DNA of 7,445 nt from an uncultured Oscillospiraceae bacterium (GCA_947628265.1 CANQZF010000082.1:1-7445), one strand, 5' to 3'; numbered from the stretch's first letter, positions 1 to 4,938 are shown. Made by a program: numbers and translations. Notes: generated by a model from the sequence alone, not told the origin.

Positions 1-140
1 GCGGGCTCCTCGCCCACCTTGTATTTCACCAAAGGCGTGCGGAGGCTCACGTTATCGGGGATGCAGTTGGGGCCGGAGTAGCCGGGTACCAGAAGGTACT
101 CGCTGAAGGTGCGCGAAGGTTCCGGGTAGATGTAAGCCAT
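1..140 (-). CDS. guaB: IMP dehydrogenase, N-terminal fragment (runs off the left edge)
   Basis: Only the first 46 codons are inside the window. The protein begins MAYIYPEPSRTFSEYLLVPG, continues with CIPDNVSLRTPL and then VKYKVGEEP. This matches the start of clostridial-type IMP dehydrogenases, which have an EPSRTF-EYLL opening and then a stretch in which the first beta strands of the TIM barrel are laid out. The family oxidises IMP to XMP with NAD+, the committed step of GTP synthesis, in the cytoplasm. The ATG start is supported by a GGAGG ribosome binding site about 7 nt upstream. The catalytic Cys loop and any CBS domains lie outside the window, so the identification rests on the N-terminus alone. 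It lies downstream of ogg on the same strand with a 64-nt gap that carries its own promoter. Confidence 0.82.
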   Translation of the reverse strand, partial: MAYIYPEPSRTFSEYLLVPGYSGPNCIPDNVSLRTPLVKYKVGEEP

Positions 141-178
141 AGTTTATCCTCCCTCAAAAAGTATAATAATTTGTCCGT

Positions 179-208
179 ATGCTATCACAAAAAGCGGGGC
201 CGTGTCAA
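179..208 (-). promoter_or_regulatory. Sigma-A promoter of guaB
   Basis: On the minus strand, a perfect TTGACA (complement of 203-208) is followed after 18 nt by TAGCAT (complement of 179-184, 4 of 6 matches to TATAAT). Transcription would start near 172, giving a leader of about 30 nt that holds the GGAGG ribosome binding site. The -35 box contains the TGA stop codon of the upstream ogg gene. Confidence 0.6.
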
Positions 209-221
209 GGGTTTTCCCGCT
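189..221 (-). terminator. Weak intrinsic terminator candidate for ogg
   Basis: On the minus strand, AGCGGG (complement of 216-221) pairs with CCCGCT (complement of 193-198) across a 17-nt loop and is followed by a run of five T. The ogg stop codon and the guaB -35 box both sit in the loop. The stem is short and the loop long, so termination may be partial and some ogg transcripts could read into guaB. Confidence 0.35.
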
Positions 222-1026
222 GATAATAAAACATGTATTGCTGGGCAAGTCCGGCGTTTTCCCCGAAAACGGCGGGGTCGAAGCCGCCGGGGTAGTGCTG
301 ATCCAGGGCCTTCTTCATCCAGACGTCCACGGGGAAGGCCGAGCCGATGCGCAAAGAGAAGAGAAGGACGCAGCTTGCCACCTTCTCCCCGATCCCCGGA
401 AGGGCCATCAGCGCCCTTTTCGCCGTGGCCAGGTCGGTTTTGGAAAGGGCCTCCAGGTCCAACGCCCCGGAGTCCACGGCCCTGGCCGCCGAGAGGATGT
501 AGGGGGCCCGGTAGCCGCAGCGGATCGGGGCTAAATCCTCCTCCGAGAGGGACGCAAGCCGCGAGGCGTCGGGAAAGGTGAAATATGCCCGCCCTTCCAG
601 CTCCACCTCATCCCCGAAGGCGCGGCAGAGGGCCTCCACGATGCTTTTGATACGGGGAATATTGTTGCACTGGCTGATGATGAAGGAGCAGAGGGTCTCC
701 CACCTGTCCTGATTGAGGATGCGGATGCCCGCGCCGAAGTCGGAGGCGGCCCTCATATAGTCGTCCACGCAGACGCTTTTTCTCAAAACCCGGTAGTCCC
801 GGTCAAGGTCGAAGTAGCCCCGCCAGAGGTTTTGAACGTCGTCCTCCGTGCCGGTGATGAAAAGCCGCTCCCCATCCCGGCGGACGCGGGCGGCTTTTCC
901 AAGGGCCACGCCGGTGTAGCTCCCGTCCGGGTTTTCGTTCCAGCGAAAGCACTGGCCGCACTCGAATATCTTTTTGAGGTCAAAGTCGTCGGAGGTCACA
1001 AGCTCCACTTCCTCCACGTCCCTCAA
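205..1026 (-). CDS. ogg: 8-oxoguanine DNA glycosylase/AP lyase (OGG1 type)
   Basis: This 273-aa protein is a bifunctional base-excision repair enzyme that removes 8-oxoguanine and nicks the abasic site. The N-terminal domain has the family's DFDLKKIFECGQCFRW opening (residues 14-29). The SQCNNIPRIKSIVEALC stretch (118-134) matches the OGG1 'NNNxxRI' helix that contacts the base opposite the lesion. The helix-hairpin-helix GPD region is LPGIGEKVASC (209-219) with catalytic Lys215, followed by PVDVWM (232-237) with the activating Asp234. Both catalytic residues are therefore present, and the length is normal for bacterial OGG1-like proteins. The start shown is a TTG preceded by two GGGG tracts. 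GTG codons a few residues downstream are alternatives, and none has an ideal ribosome binding site. It is followed on the same strand by guaB and faces away from spoVAD. Confidence 0.92.
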   Translation of the reverse strand: MRDVEEVELVTSDDFDLKKIFECGQCFRWNENPDGSYTGVALGKAARVRRDGERLFITGTEDDVQNLWRGYFDLDRDYRVLRKSVCVDDYMRAASDFGAGIRILNQDRWETLCSFIISQCNNIPRIKSIVEALCRAFGDEVELEGRAYFTFPDASRLASLSEEDLAPIRCGYRAPYILSAARAVDSGALDLEALSKTDLATAKRALMALPGIGEKVASCVLLFSLRIGSAFPVDVWMKKALDQHYPGGFDPAVFGENAGLAQQYMFYYQRENP

Positions 1027-1049
1027 CCCCTTTTTTCCCCTTTTGCCTT

Positions 1050-1078
1050 ATTATATCAGCCCGCCGGGGCCAAGTAAA
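1050..1078 (-). promoter_or_regulatory. Sigma-A promoter of ogg
   Basis: On the minus strand, TTTACT (complement of 1073-1078) is separated by exactly 17 nt from a perfect TATAAT (complement of 1050-1055). The predicted start is near 1043, leaving a leader of about 17 nt before the TTG codon of ogg. Confidence 0.6.
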
Positions 1079-1089
1079 TCCGCAAAAAA

Positions 1090-1123
1090 ACGAAAAACTT
1101 TGCCAATCCCCCGATTTTTTCGT
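1090..1123. repeat. Inverted repeat in the ogg-spoVAD divergent intergenic region
   Basis: ACGAAAAA at 1090-1097 is matched by TTTTTCGT at 1116-1123, with an 18-nt spacer. It lies upstream of the ogg promoter and upstream of spoVAD. It could be an operator or simply symmetric A/T-rich sequence. Nothing else recognisable fills the 165-nt gap between ogg and spoVAD, and I found no convincing sigma-G promoter there. Confidence 0.25.
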
Positions 1124-1191
1124 CCCCATGAATTTTTGTCCGCTAACGTGGAAAATTAAAGCGGTAAACTTGATAAAGGCGGGATAGAAAT

Positions 1192-2208
1192 ATGGCAACA
1201 AAGCTTGCGGGAAAACAGACCTTTGTCCTACAAAATCCCCCCTCCTTTGCCGGACACGCCTCCATCGTAGGGAAAAAGGAGGGCGAGGGGCCCTTAAAGG
1301 ACAGCTTTGACTTTATAAGCGAGGACTCCTTCCTGGGGGAAAAGAGCTGGGAGAAGGCCGAGAGCGCCCTGGTGAAAAAGGCGGTGAGCACCGCTTTAGA
1401 TAAGGCGTCCAAGTCCTTTTCCGACGTGAACTGCGTCTTTTGCGGGGACCTTTTGAACCAGTGCACCGGCACCAGCTTCGGCATCCGGGAGAGCGGCATC
1501 CCCATGTTCGGCGTCTACGGGGCCTGCTCCACCATGGCCGAGAGTCTGGCGCTGGCGGCCCTCACCATCGACGGGGGCTTCGCGGACACGGCCCTCGCCG
1601 TGACCAGCTCCCACTTCTGCTCGGCGGAGCGGCAGTTCCGCACACCCCTGGAGTACGGCGGGCAGCGCCCGCCCTCCGCCCAGTGGACGGTGACGGGCTC
1701 CGGCGCGGCGGTTTTAACGGCGGAGGGCCCGGGGCCCTATGTGACCCATGTGACACCGGGACGCATCGTGGACAACGGCGTCACCGACGCCAACAACATG
1801 GGCGCGGCCATGGCCCCGGCGGCCTACGACACGCTGAAGTCCCACTTTGAGGACCTCAGTGTGGGCCCCGACGCCTACGACCTCATCGTCACCGGGGATT
1901 TAGGGGCCATCGGCAGCGAAATTCTCTGCGATTTCTTCGCCTCCGACGGGGTGGACCTGCGCTCCAAGCACGCCGACTGCGGGCTTCTCATCTTCGACAG
2001 AAAAAAGCAGGACGTCCACTCCGGCGGCTCCGGCTGCGGCTGCGCGGCCAGCGTGCTGTGCGGGCATCTTTTGAACGGGATGCGGGCCGGTAAGTGGCAG
2101 AGGATCCTCTTTATGGCCACGGGGGCCCTGCTCTCCCCCACCTCCACCATGCAGGGGGAGTCCATTCCGTCCATCGCCTGCGCGGTGGTCATATCCAATA
2201 CGAAGTGA
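1192..2208 (+). CDS. spoVAD: Stage V sporulation protein AD (DPA-binding, thiolase fold)
   Basis: SpoVAD is the soluble, DPA-binding component of the SpoVA complex. That complex moves calcium dipicolinate into the forespore and releases it at germination. The 338-aa length is standard. Hallmarks are the N-terminal QTFVLQNPPSFAGHASIVG (residues 9-27), the KKEGEGPL block (28-35), DLLNQCTGTSFGIRE (86-100), GVYGACSTMAESLALA (107-122) with Cys112 at the position of the thiolase nucleophile, SSHFCSAERQFRTPLEYG (139-156), and GGSGCGCAASVLCGHLL (278-294). The fold is that of FabH/thiolase enzymes, but the family is regarded as a ligand-binding rather than catalytic protein. The ATG start fits the family. 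The upstream ribosome binding site (GGCGGGAT) is weak for this genome. The stop codon overlaps the ribosome binding site of spoVAE, so the two are almost certainly co-transcribed. Confidence 0.96.
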   Translation: MATKLAGKQTFVLQNPPSFAGHASIVGKKEGEGPLKDSFDFISEDSFLGEKSWEKAESALVKKAVSTALDKASKSFSDVNCVFCGDLLNQCTGTSFGIRESGIPMFGVYGACSTMAESLALAALTIDGGFADTALAVTSSHFCSAERQFRTPLEYGGQRPPSAQWTVTGSGAAVLTAEGPGPYVTHVTPGRIVDNGVTDANNMGAAMAPAAYDTLKSHFEDLSVGPDAYDLIVTGDLGAIGSEILCDFFASDGVDLRSKHADCGLLIFDRKKQDVHSGGSGCGCAASVLCGHLLNGMRAGKWQRILFMATGALLSPTSTMQGESIPSIACAVVISNTK

Positions 2209-2218
2209 GGTGTAAGCC

Positions 2219-2584
2219 ATGGATGTTATGATGTATATTCGCGCCTTCGCCGTGGGCGGCTTGCTGTGCGCCATCGGGCAGATCTTGGTGGACAAGACGA
2301 AGCTCACCCCGGCCAGGATTTTGACCATCTACGTGGTGGCGGGGGTGCTCTTAGGGGCGCTGGGCCTCTATGAGCCCATCGTCAAGTGGGCCGGGGCCGG
2401 GGCCACCGTGCCCCTCACGGGCTTTGGCAACAACCTGGCCAAGGGCGTCAAAAAGGCCGTGGAGGAGCGCGGCCTCATCGGCGCCTTCACCGGCGGCTTC
2501 ACCGCCGCCGCCGGCGGCATCGGCGCGGCGGTGCTCTTCGGGTACCTTGTCAGCGTCATCTTCAAGCCGGGGGATAAGAGCTGA
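2219..2584 (+). CDS. spoVAE: Stage V sporulation protein AE (SpoVAEb type)
   Basis: This 121-aa integral membrane protein belongs to the SpoVAC/SpoVAEb family and forms part of the forespore DPA channel with SpoVAD. Hydrophobic segments lie at about residues 6-24, 33-51 and 86-115, with a glycine-rich linker WAGAGATVPLTGFGNNLAKG (57-76) typical of the family. The segments KLTPARILTIYVVAGVLLGALGLYE (around 28-52) and a C-terminal IFKPGDKS identify it as the AEb form rather than SpoVAC, which has a longer charged N-terminus. The ATG is 10 nt after the spoVAD stop, and its ribosome binding site (GAGGTG) begins in that stop codon. It is the last gene of the operon, followed by a strong hairpin. 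Confidence 0.94.
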   Translation: MDVMMYIRAFAVGGLLCAIGQILVDKTKLTPARILTIYVVAGVLLGALGLYEPIVKWAGAGATVPLTGFGNNLAKGVKKAVEERGLIGAFTGGFTAAAGGIGAAVLFGYLVSVIFKPGDKS

Positions 2585-2664
2585 GCTGTCGGTCCGGAAT
2601 CGCGCCAAAAGCATTAAGCGCACAAAAAAAGGACGCCAGGGAAAGACGCCCTTCACAAGTATTA

Positions 2665-2692
2665 TAGGGGCCGCCTATCTTGGCGGCCCCTA
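2665..2692. terminator. Perfect 11-bp hairpin between convergent spoVAE and ECF gene
   Basis: TAGGGGCCGCC (2665-2675) and GGCGGCCCCTA (2682-2692) are exact complements around the 6-nt loop TATCTT. The flanks are A/T-rich but hold no clean T-run on either side. It lies 80 nt after the spoVAE stop and 16 nt after the stop of the convergent ECF gene, so it probably serves both directions. Confidence 0.7.
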
Positions 2693-2708
2693 CTTAAATA
2701 CGGAGTGC

Positions 2709-3230
2709 TTACTCCCGCCTCAGCATCTTGTCAAACGCCTTTTTGAGGCCGCTGGCGTAGACGAGGGGGATGGCGAGGTACCCTAAGACTGCCTGGAGGA
2801 TCTGGAAGGGGAGCTTCACGACGGCGTACTCGGGGGTGGAGTATATGTACGCCCGGCCGAAGGTGTAGCCGGCCACCATGATGACGGCGCCCACCGTCAC
2901 GGCGAGGACGGCGGAGAGCACCGGCTTTTTGCCGGCGAAGAGCTTCCGGGAGAGGACGGAGATGACCACCGCCTGAAGGCCGTGGGTGACGAGGGAGACG
3001 AACATGGGGGTGGGATAGAAGATCATGTCCCCCAAAAAGGCCCCGATGCCGCCCACCGCGAAGGCCCCCACGGGGTCTAAAAGCAGGGACGCCAGGCAGA
3101 TCACCACGTCGTTTACGTAGAGATGCCCGCCGGGGACGGGGATGCTCAGGATCTCCATGCTGAGAACGATGTTCATGGCCATCAGCATGGCGGTTACGGT
3201 CAGCCACTTGACGGAATATTTTGTTTTCAT
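2709..3230 (-). CDS. ECF-transporter S component (vitamin or precursor uptake)
   Basis: This 173-aa membrane protein looks like the substrate-binding subunit of an energy-coupling factor (ECF) transporter, with five or six hydrophobic segments. TM1 carries the AxxxA motif (Ala14-Met-Leu-Met-Ala18) that S components use to dock on EcfT. Also typical are GGHLYVNDVVICLASLLLDP (34-53), GGIGAFLGDMIFY (60-72), VSLVTHGLQAVVISVLSRKL (78-97), and a C-terminal LPFQILQAVLGYLAIPLVYA (140-159). This matches the HmpT/PdxU-like group of S components. No ATPase or EcfT gene is nearby, so it would share a common ECF module (group II). The ATG start has an AAGGAGG site 8 nt upstream; longer readings upstream cross the divergent promoter and are not credible. 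The substrate is not evident from sequence. The divergent MocR-like regulator makes a B6 vitamer the leading guess, with hydroxymethylpyrimidine as an alternative. Confidence 0.85.
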   Translation of the reverse strand: MKTKYSVKWLTVTAMLMAMNIVLSMEILSIPVPGGHLYVNDVVICLASLLLDPVGAFAVGGIGAFLGDMIFYPTPMFVSLVTHGLQAVVISVLSRKLFAGKKPVLSAVLAVTVGAVIMVAGYTFGRAYIYSTPEYAVVKLPFQILQAVLGYLAIPLVYASGLKKAFDKMLRRE

Positions 3231-3243
3231 GTGGGGTTCCTCC

Positions 3244-3272
3244 TTGACTTTAGAACTGTAAACCATTATAAT
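3244..3272 (+). promoter_or_regulatory. Sigma-A promoter of the MocR-like regulator
   Basis: TTGACT (3244-3249) is spaced by exactly 17 nt from a perfect TATAAT (3267-3272). The start would fall near 3279, giving a leader of about 45 nt. The -35 box overlaps the divergent ECF gene's ribosome binding site (complement of 3239-3245), so a regulator bound here could affect both directions. TTATAATCA (3266-3274) recurs with one mismatch as TTATAACCA (3314-3322), a possible direct-repeat operator. Confidence 0.65.
3265..3272 (-). promoter_or_regulatory. Possible -10 box of the ECF gene within a shared palindrome
   Basis: ATTATAAT at 3265-3272 is its own reverse complement, so the minus strand also reads TATAAT (complement of 3265-3270). 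A start near 3258 would leave a leader of about 28 nt for the ECF gene. The matching -35 (ATTTAT at 17 nt) is poor, so this promoter would be weak or activator-dependent. Confidence 0.35.
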
Positions 3273-3323
3273 CAAGGCTGATATTAAATAAATGCCCAGA
3301 AAAGGAAAATAATTTATAACCAG

Positions 3324-4412
3324 ATGTTGACCTACGATTTGAAAACCGAAAAGAAGGGGCCCCTCTATCTGCGGCTCTACGCCCTCATCCGGGAGGACAT
3401 ACGCTCCGGCGTCATCCCCCCGGGCAGCCGTCTGCCCTCCAAGCGGACCCTGGCCGAGCACCTGGGCGTCAGCGTGGTCACAGTGGACGGGGCATATAAG
3501 CTCCTGGTGGACGAGGGCTACGCCGTGAGCCGGGAGCGCAGCGGCTTTTTCACCTCCCCGGACGCCGTCCCCGCCGCCAGTCCCCACAGCGGCGGCGCCT
3601 TTGAACCCCTGCGGGAGGAGCCGGGGGAGCCGGGGCAGGACCTGGGCTTTCGCTACTCAGCCCTTACAAAGATCATGCGGGAGGTCATCACCGAATACGG
3701 GGAGAGCCTCCTTTTGAAGCCCCCGGCCTTCGGCTGCGCGGAGCTTCGCAACGCCATCGCCGCCTTTCTGCTGCGCTACCGGGGGATGCGGGTGGAGCCG
3801 GGGCGGGTCATTATCGGCTCCGGCGCGGAGTATCTCTACGGGATGCTGGTGCAGCTTCTGGGGAGGGATAAGCTCTACGCCGTGGAGGACCCGGGCTATG
3901 AGAAGATCCGCCGGGTCTATGAGGCCAGCGGCGCAAAATGCGAGCTTTTGGCCATGGACGGGGACGGCATCGGGACCGGGGCGCTGCTTGCCTCCCGGGC
4001 CGACGTCCTCCACGTCACGCCCTATCACAGCTACCCCACGGGCGTCACCGCCACCGCCGCCAAGCGCAGGGAGTACCTGGACTGGGCGGCGAGGGGCGAG
4101 CGGACCGTCATTGAGGACGACTTCGACTCCGAGTTTTCCCTGACCCGCAAGCCCCAGGAGACCCTTTTCTCCATGGACGGGGGAGAGCGGGTTATTTACC
4201 TCAACACCTTTTCCCACTCCCTGGCCCCCTCCATGCGCATGGGGTATATGGTCCTCCCGGAGAGGCTCATGGAGGAATACAGGTCACGGCTTGGATTTTA
4301 CTCCTGCACCGTGCCGCTTTTTGACCAGTATGTACTGGCGAAATTCATCGACCGGGGCCACTTCGAGCGGCACTTAAACCGCGTCCGCCGTAAGCTCAGA
4401 CAACAAAATTGA
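3324..4412 (+). CDS. MocR/PdxR-like GntR-aminotransferase regulator, lysine-less and C-terminally truncated
   Basis: The first 77 residues form a GntR winged helix: PLYLRLYALIREDIRSG (13-29), LPSKRTLAEHLGVSVVTV (37-54) and ERSGFF (71-76). A linker leads to a fold-type I aminotransferase domain with GSGAEYLYGMLVQLLG (165-180), VEDPGY (187-192), VTPYHSYPTGVT (231-242) and IEDDFDSEF (263-271), where Asp265 should hold the PLP pyridine nitrogen. The usual TFSKSLAPS reads TFSHSLAPS (295-303), so His298 replaces the Schiff-base lysine. The protein is 362 aa where the family usually has 450-500. It stops just after the GHFERHLNRVRRK helix (346-358), so the small C-terminal domain, with its carboxylate-binding Arg, is absent. 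There is no internal stop or frameshift. It may be a PLP-independent regulator or a decaying gene. The ATG fits the family opening MLTYDL although the nearest purine tract is about 17 nt upstream. It is divergent from the ECF gene, its likely target. Confidence 0.9.
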   Translation: MLTYDLKTEKKGPLYLRLYALIREDIRSGVIPPGSRLPSKRTLAEHLGVSVVTVDGAYKLLVDEGYAVSRERSGFFTSPDAVPAASPHSGGAFEPLREEPGEPGQDLGFRYSALTKIMREVITEYGESLLLKPPAFGCAELRNAIAAFLLRYRGMRVEPGRVIIGSGAEYLYGMLVQLLGRDKLYAVEDPGYEKIRRVYEASGAKCELLAMDGDGIGTGALLASRADVLHVTPYHSYPTGVTATAAKRREYLDWAARGERTVIEDDFDSEFSLTRKPQETLFSMDGGERVIYLNTFSHSLAPSMRMGYMVLPERLMEEYRSRLGFYSCTVPLFDQYVLAKFIDRGHFERHLNRVRRKLRQQN

Positions 4413-4438
4413 TTCCGGCGGCCCATAGGCCGCCGGAA
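4413..4438. terminator. Perfect 11-bp hairpin between convergent genes
   Basis: TTCCGGCGGCC (4413-4423) and GGCCGCCGGAA (4428-4438) pair exactly around the loop CATA. On the minus strand the hairpin is followed by TCAATTTTG, a T-rich tail, so it is best placed to terminate the small gene at 4444-4653. It begins on the base after the regulator's stop codon. Confidence 0.75.
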
Positions 4439-4443
4439 ACGCC

Positions 4444-4653
4444 TTATTCAAGGGCACCCGCGCCGAATTTCTCCACAAAGGCGCGCATCTCCTCCTTGGA
4501 CTCGATGCCGTGGGTCCGGGCCAGAAGCTCCGCCCGCTCCTTTTCCGAGAGGTTGGAGAACCGCTCGTAGGCAATGGGATTTGCCGCCAGCGCCACGCCG
4601 AAGCCCATGGGCATACCGTCGTTATACAGGTTATAGAAGCTGTAGTTGTACAT
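4444..4653 (-). CDS. Small protein of unknown function, 69 aa
   Basis: The start is supported by GAGGTGAT 4 nt before the ATG. The protein opens with an aromatic, Tyr/Asn-rich stretch (MYNYSFYNLYNDGMPMGFGV), then ANPIAYERFSNLSEKERAELL (24-44), then ARTHGIESKEEMRAFVEKFG (45-64). The second half looks like two or three short amphipathic helices, and the pattern L(S/T)xxExxxLLxRxHxIxSKEEMxxFV resembles small uncharacterised proteins I associate with gut Clostridia. That resemblance is from memory. There is no signal peptide, no hydrophobic segment long enough to span a membrane, and no Cys. It is transcribed away from mgtE and ends at its own hairpin terminator. A longer reading to 4893 would cross the mgtE promoter and leader and is rejected. 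Function is unknown. Confidence 0.78.
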   Translation of the reverse strand: MYNYSFYNLYNDGMPMGFGVALAANPIAYERFSNLSEKERAELLARTHGIESKEEMRAFVEKFGAGALE

Positions 4654-4722
4654 GAATATCACCTCGCGGTTAGCTTGCCCGCCCGCGAGAAAGGTATGCG
4701 CGAAGCGGATGGATAAATGTTC

Positions 4723-4745
4723 CGGAAAACCTTGACTATTTTCCG
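4723..4745. promoter_or_regulatory. Inverted repeat across the mgtE -35 box (operator candidate)
   Basis: CGGAAAA (4723-4729) and TTTTCCG (4739-4745) are exact inverted copies with a 9-nt spacer. The spacer contains the -35 hexamer TTGACT (4732-4737). A dimeric repressor bound here would block mgtE transcription. It also lies upstream of the divergent small gene, so it could control both. Confidence 0.45.
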
Positions 4746-4760
4746 AAAAAGGTGTAAATT
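4732..4760 (+). promoter_or_regulatory. Sigma-A promoter of mgtE
   Basis: TTGACT (4732-4737), a 17-nt spacer and TAAATT (4755-4760, 4 of 6 matches, preceded by TG). Transcription would start near 4767, so the mgtE message would have an untranslated leader of about 170 nt. Confidence 0.6.
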
Positions 4761-4766
4761 CTAAGT

Positions 4767-4938
4767 ACATACCCAAGATAAATCCAACAACAAGTGAGGT
4801 GGGATCATGGACGCCGGCAGTACAGGCACAGTGGGTCGAGAACGACTGCGCGGACCCGGCGTGCCCTGGTCCCGCTTGTGATCTGAGTACCAACTGTGCC
4901 TTGCTATCTTTAAAAATTAAGAAAGCAAGGTGGAAAAA
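4767..4938 (+). ncRNA. Structured 5' leader of mgtE, candidate riboswitch of unrecognised class
   Basis: There is no gene in the 285 nt between the small protein and mgtE, and the promoter leaves a long leader. Helices visible by eye: GGATCA/TGATCT (4802-4807 with 4879-4884, one G-U pair), ACGCCGG/CCGGCGT (4811-4817 with 4856-4862), and a small hairpin GTCG-AGAA-CGAC (4835-4846). AGGCACAGT (4824-4832), in the loop enclosed by the first two helices, is an exact 9-nt complement of ACTGTGCCT (4893-4901) further downstream, so the pair would form a pseudoknot. The downstream partner overlaps the helix that masks the ribosome binding site. This is the architecture of a translational riboswitch, and a Mg2+ response would be expected for mgtE. 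I do not see the conserved M-box segments (such as GCUGCUGCCC or GACGCCAAUGGGU), so the class is unassigned. Confidence 0.5.
4899..4930 (+). promoter_or_regulatory. Hairpin that can sequester the mgtE ribosome binding site
   Basis: CCTTGCT (4899-4905) pairs with AGCAAGG (4924-4930), followed after one A-A mismatch by TCTT/AAGA (4907-4910 with 4919-4922) and an 8-nt A/T loop. The 3' arm includes the AAGG of the Shine-Dalgarno AAGGTGG (4927-4933), which sits 5 nt before the ATG. Bases 4899-4901 belong to both this stem and the alternative pairing with 4824-4826, so the two structures exclude each other at least partly. Confidence 0.5.

Noticed and set aside
171..581. Plus-strand Arg/Pro-rich frames opposite ogg
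   Set aside because: They are composition-driven shadows of ogg, with no ribosome binding site or domain.
1127..1191. Sigma-G promoter for spoVAD
   Set aside because: It was searched for because spoVA operons are forespore-expressed. No GHATR/CATnnTA pair with proper spacing was convincing.
2585..2664. Repeated GACGCC motifs after spoVAE
   Set aside because: Two short copies in a GC-rich region, with no consistent spacing or symmetry.
3231..3587. N-terminal extension of the ECF S component to a 292-aa reading
   Set aside because: The extension runs antisense to the start of the MocR gene and through its promoter. The ATG at 3230 has a strong AAGGAGG site and fits the family.
4878..4891. 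TPP-riboswitch-like segment TGTGATCTGAGTACC
   Set aside because: It resembles part of the TPP element by chance. The CUGAGA and ACCC/CCAGCG core is missing, and mgtE is not a thiamine gene.
4654..4893. N-terminal extension of the 69-aa protein to 149 aa
   Set aside because: It would run through the mgtE promoter and leader. The internal ATG at 4651-4653 has a good ribosome binding site and the sequence style changes there.
4767..4938. M-box (ykoK) magnesium riboswitch upstream of mgtE
   Set aside because: This was the expected class, but the conserved M-box segments I know (GCUGCUGCCC, GACGCCAAUGGGU, and the CAGUGCUAAAGC region in the right order) are not present. It is kept only as an unassigned candidate RNA.
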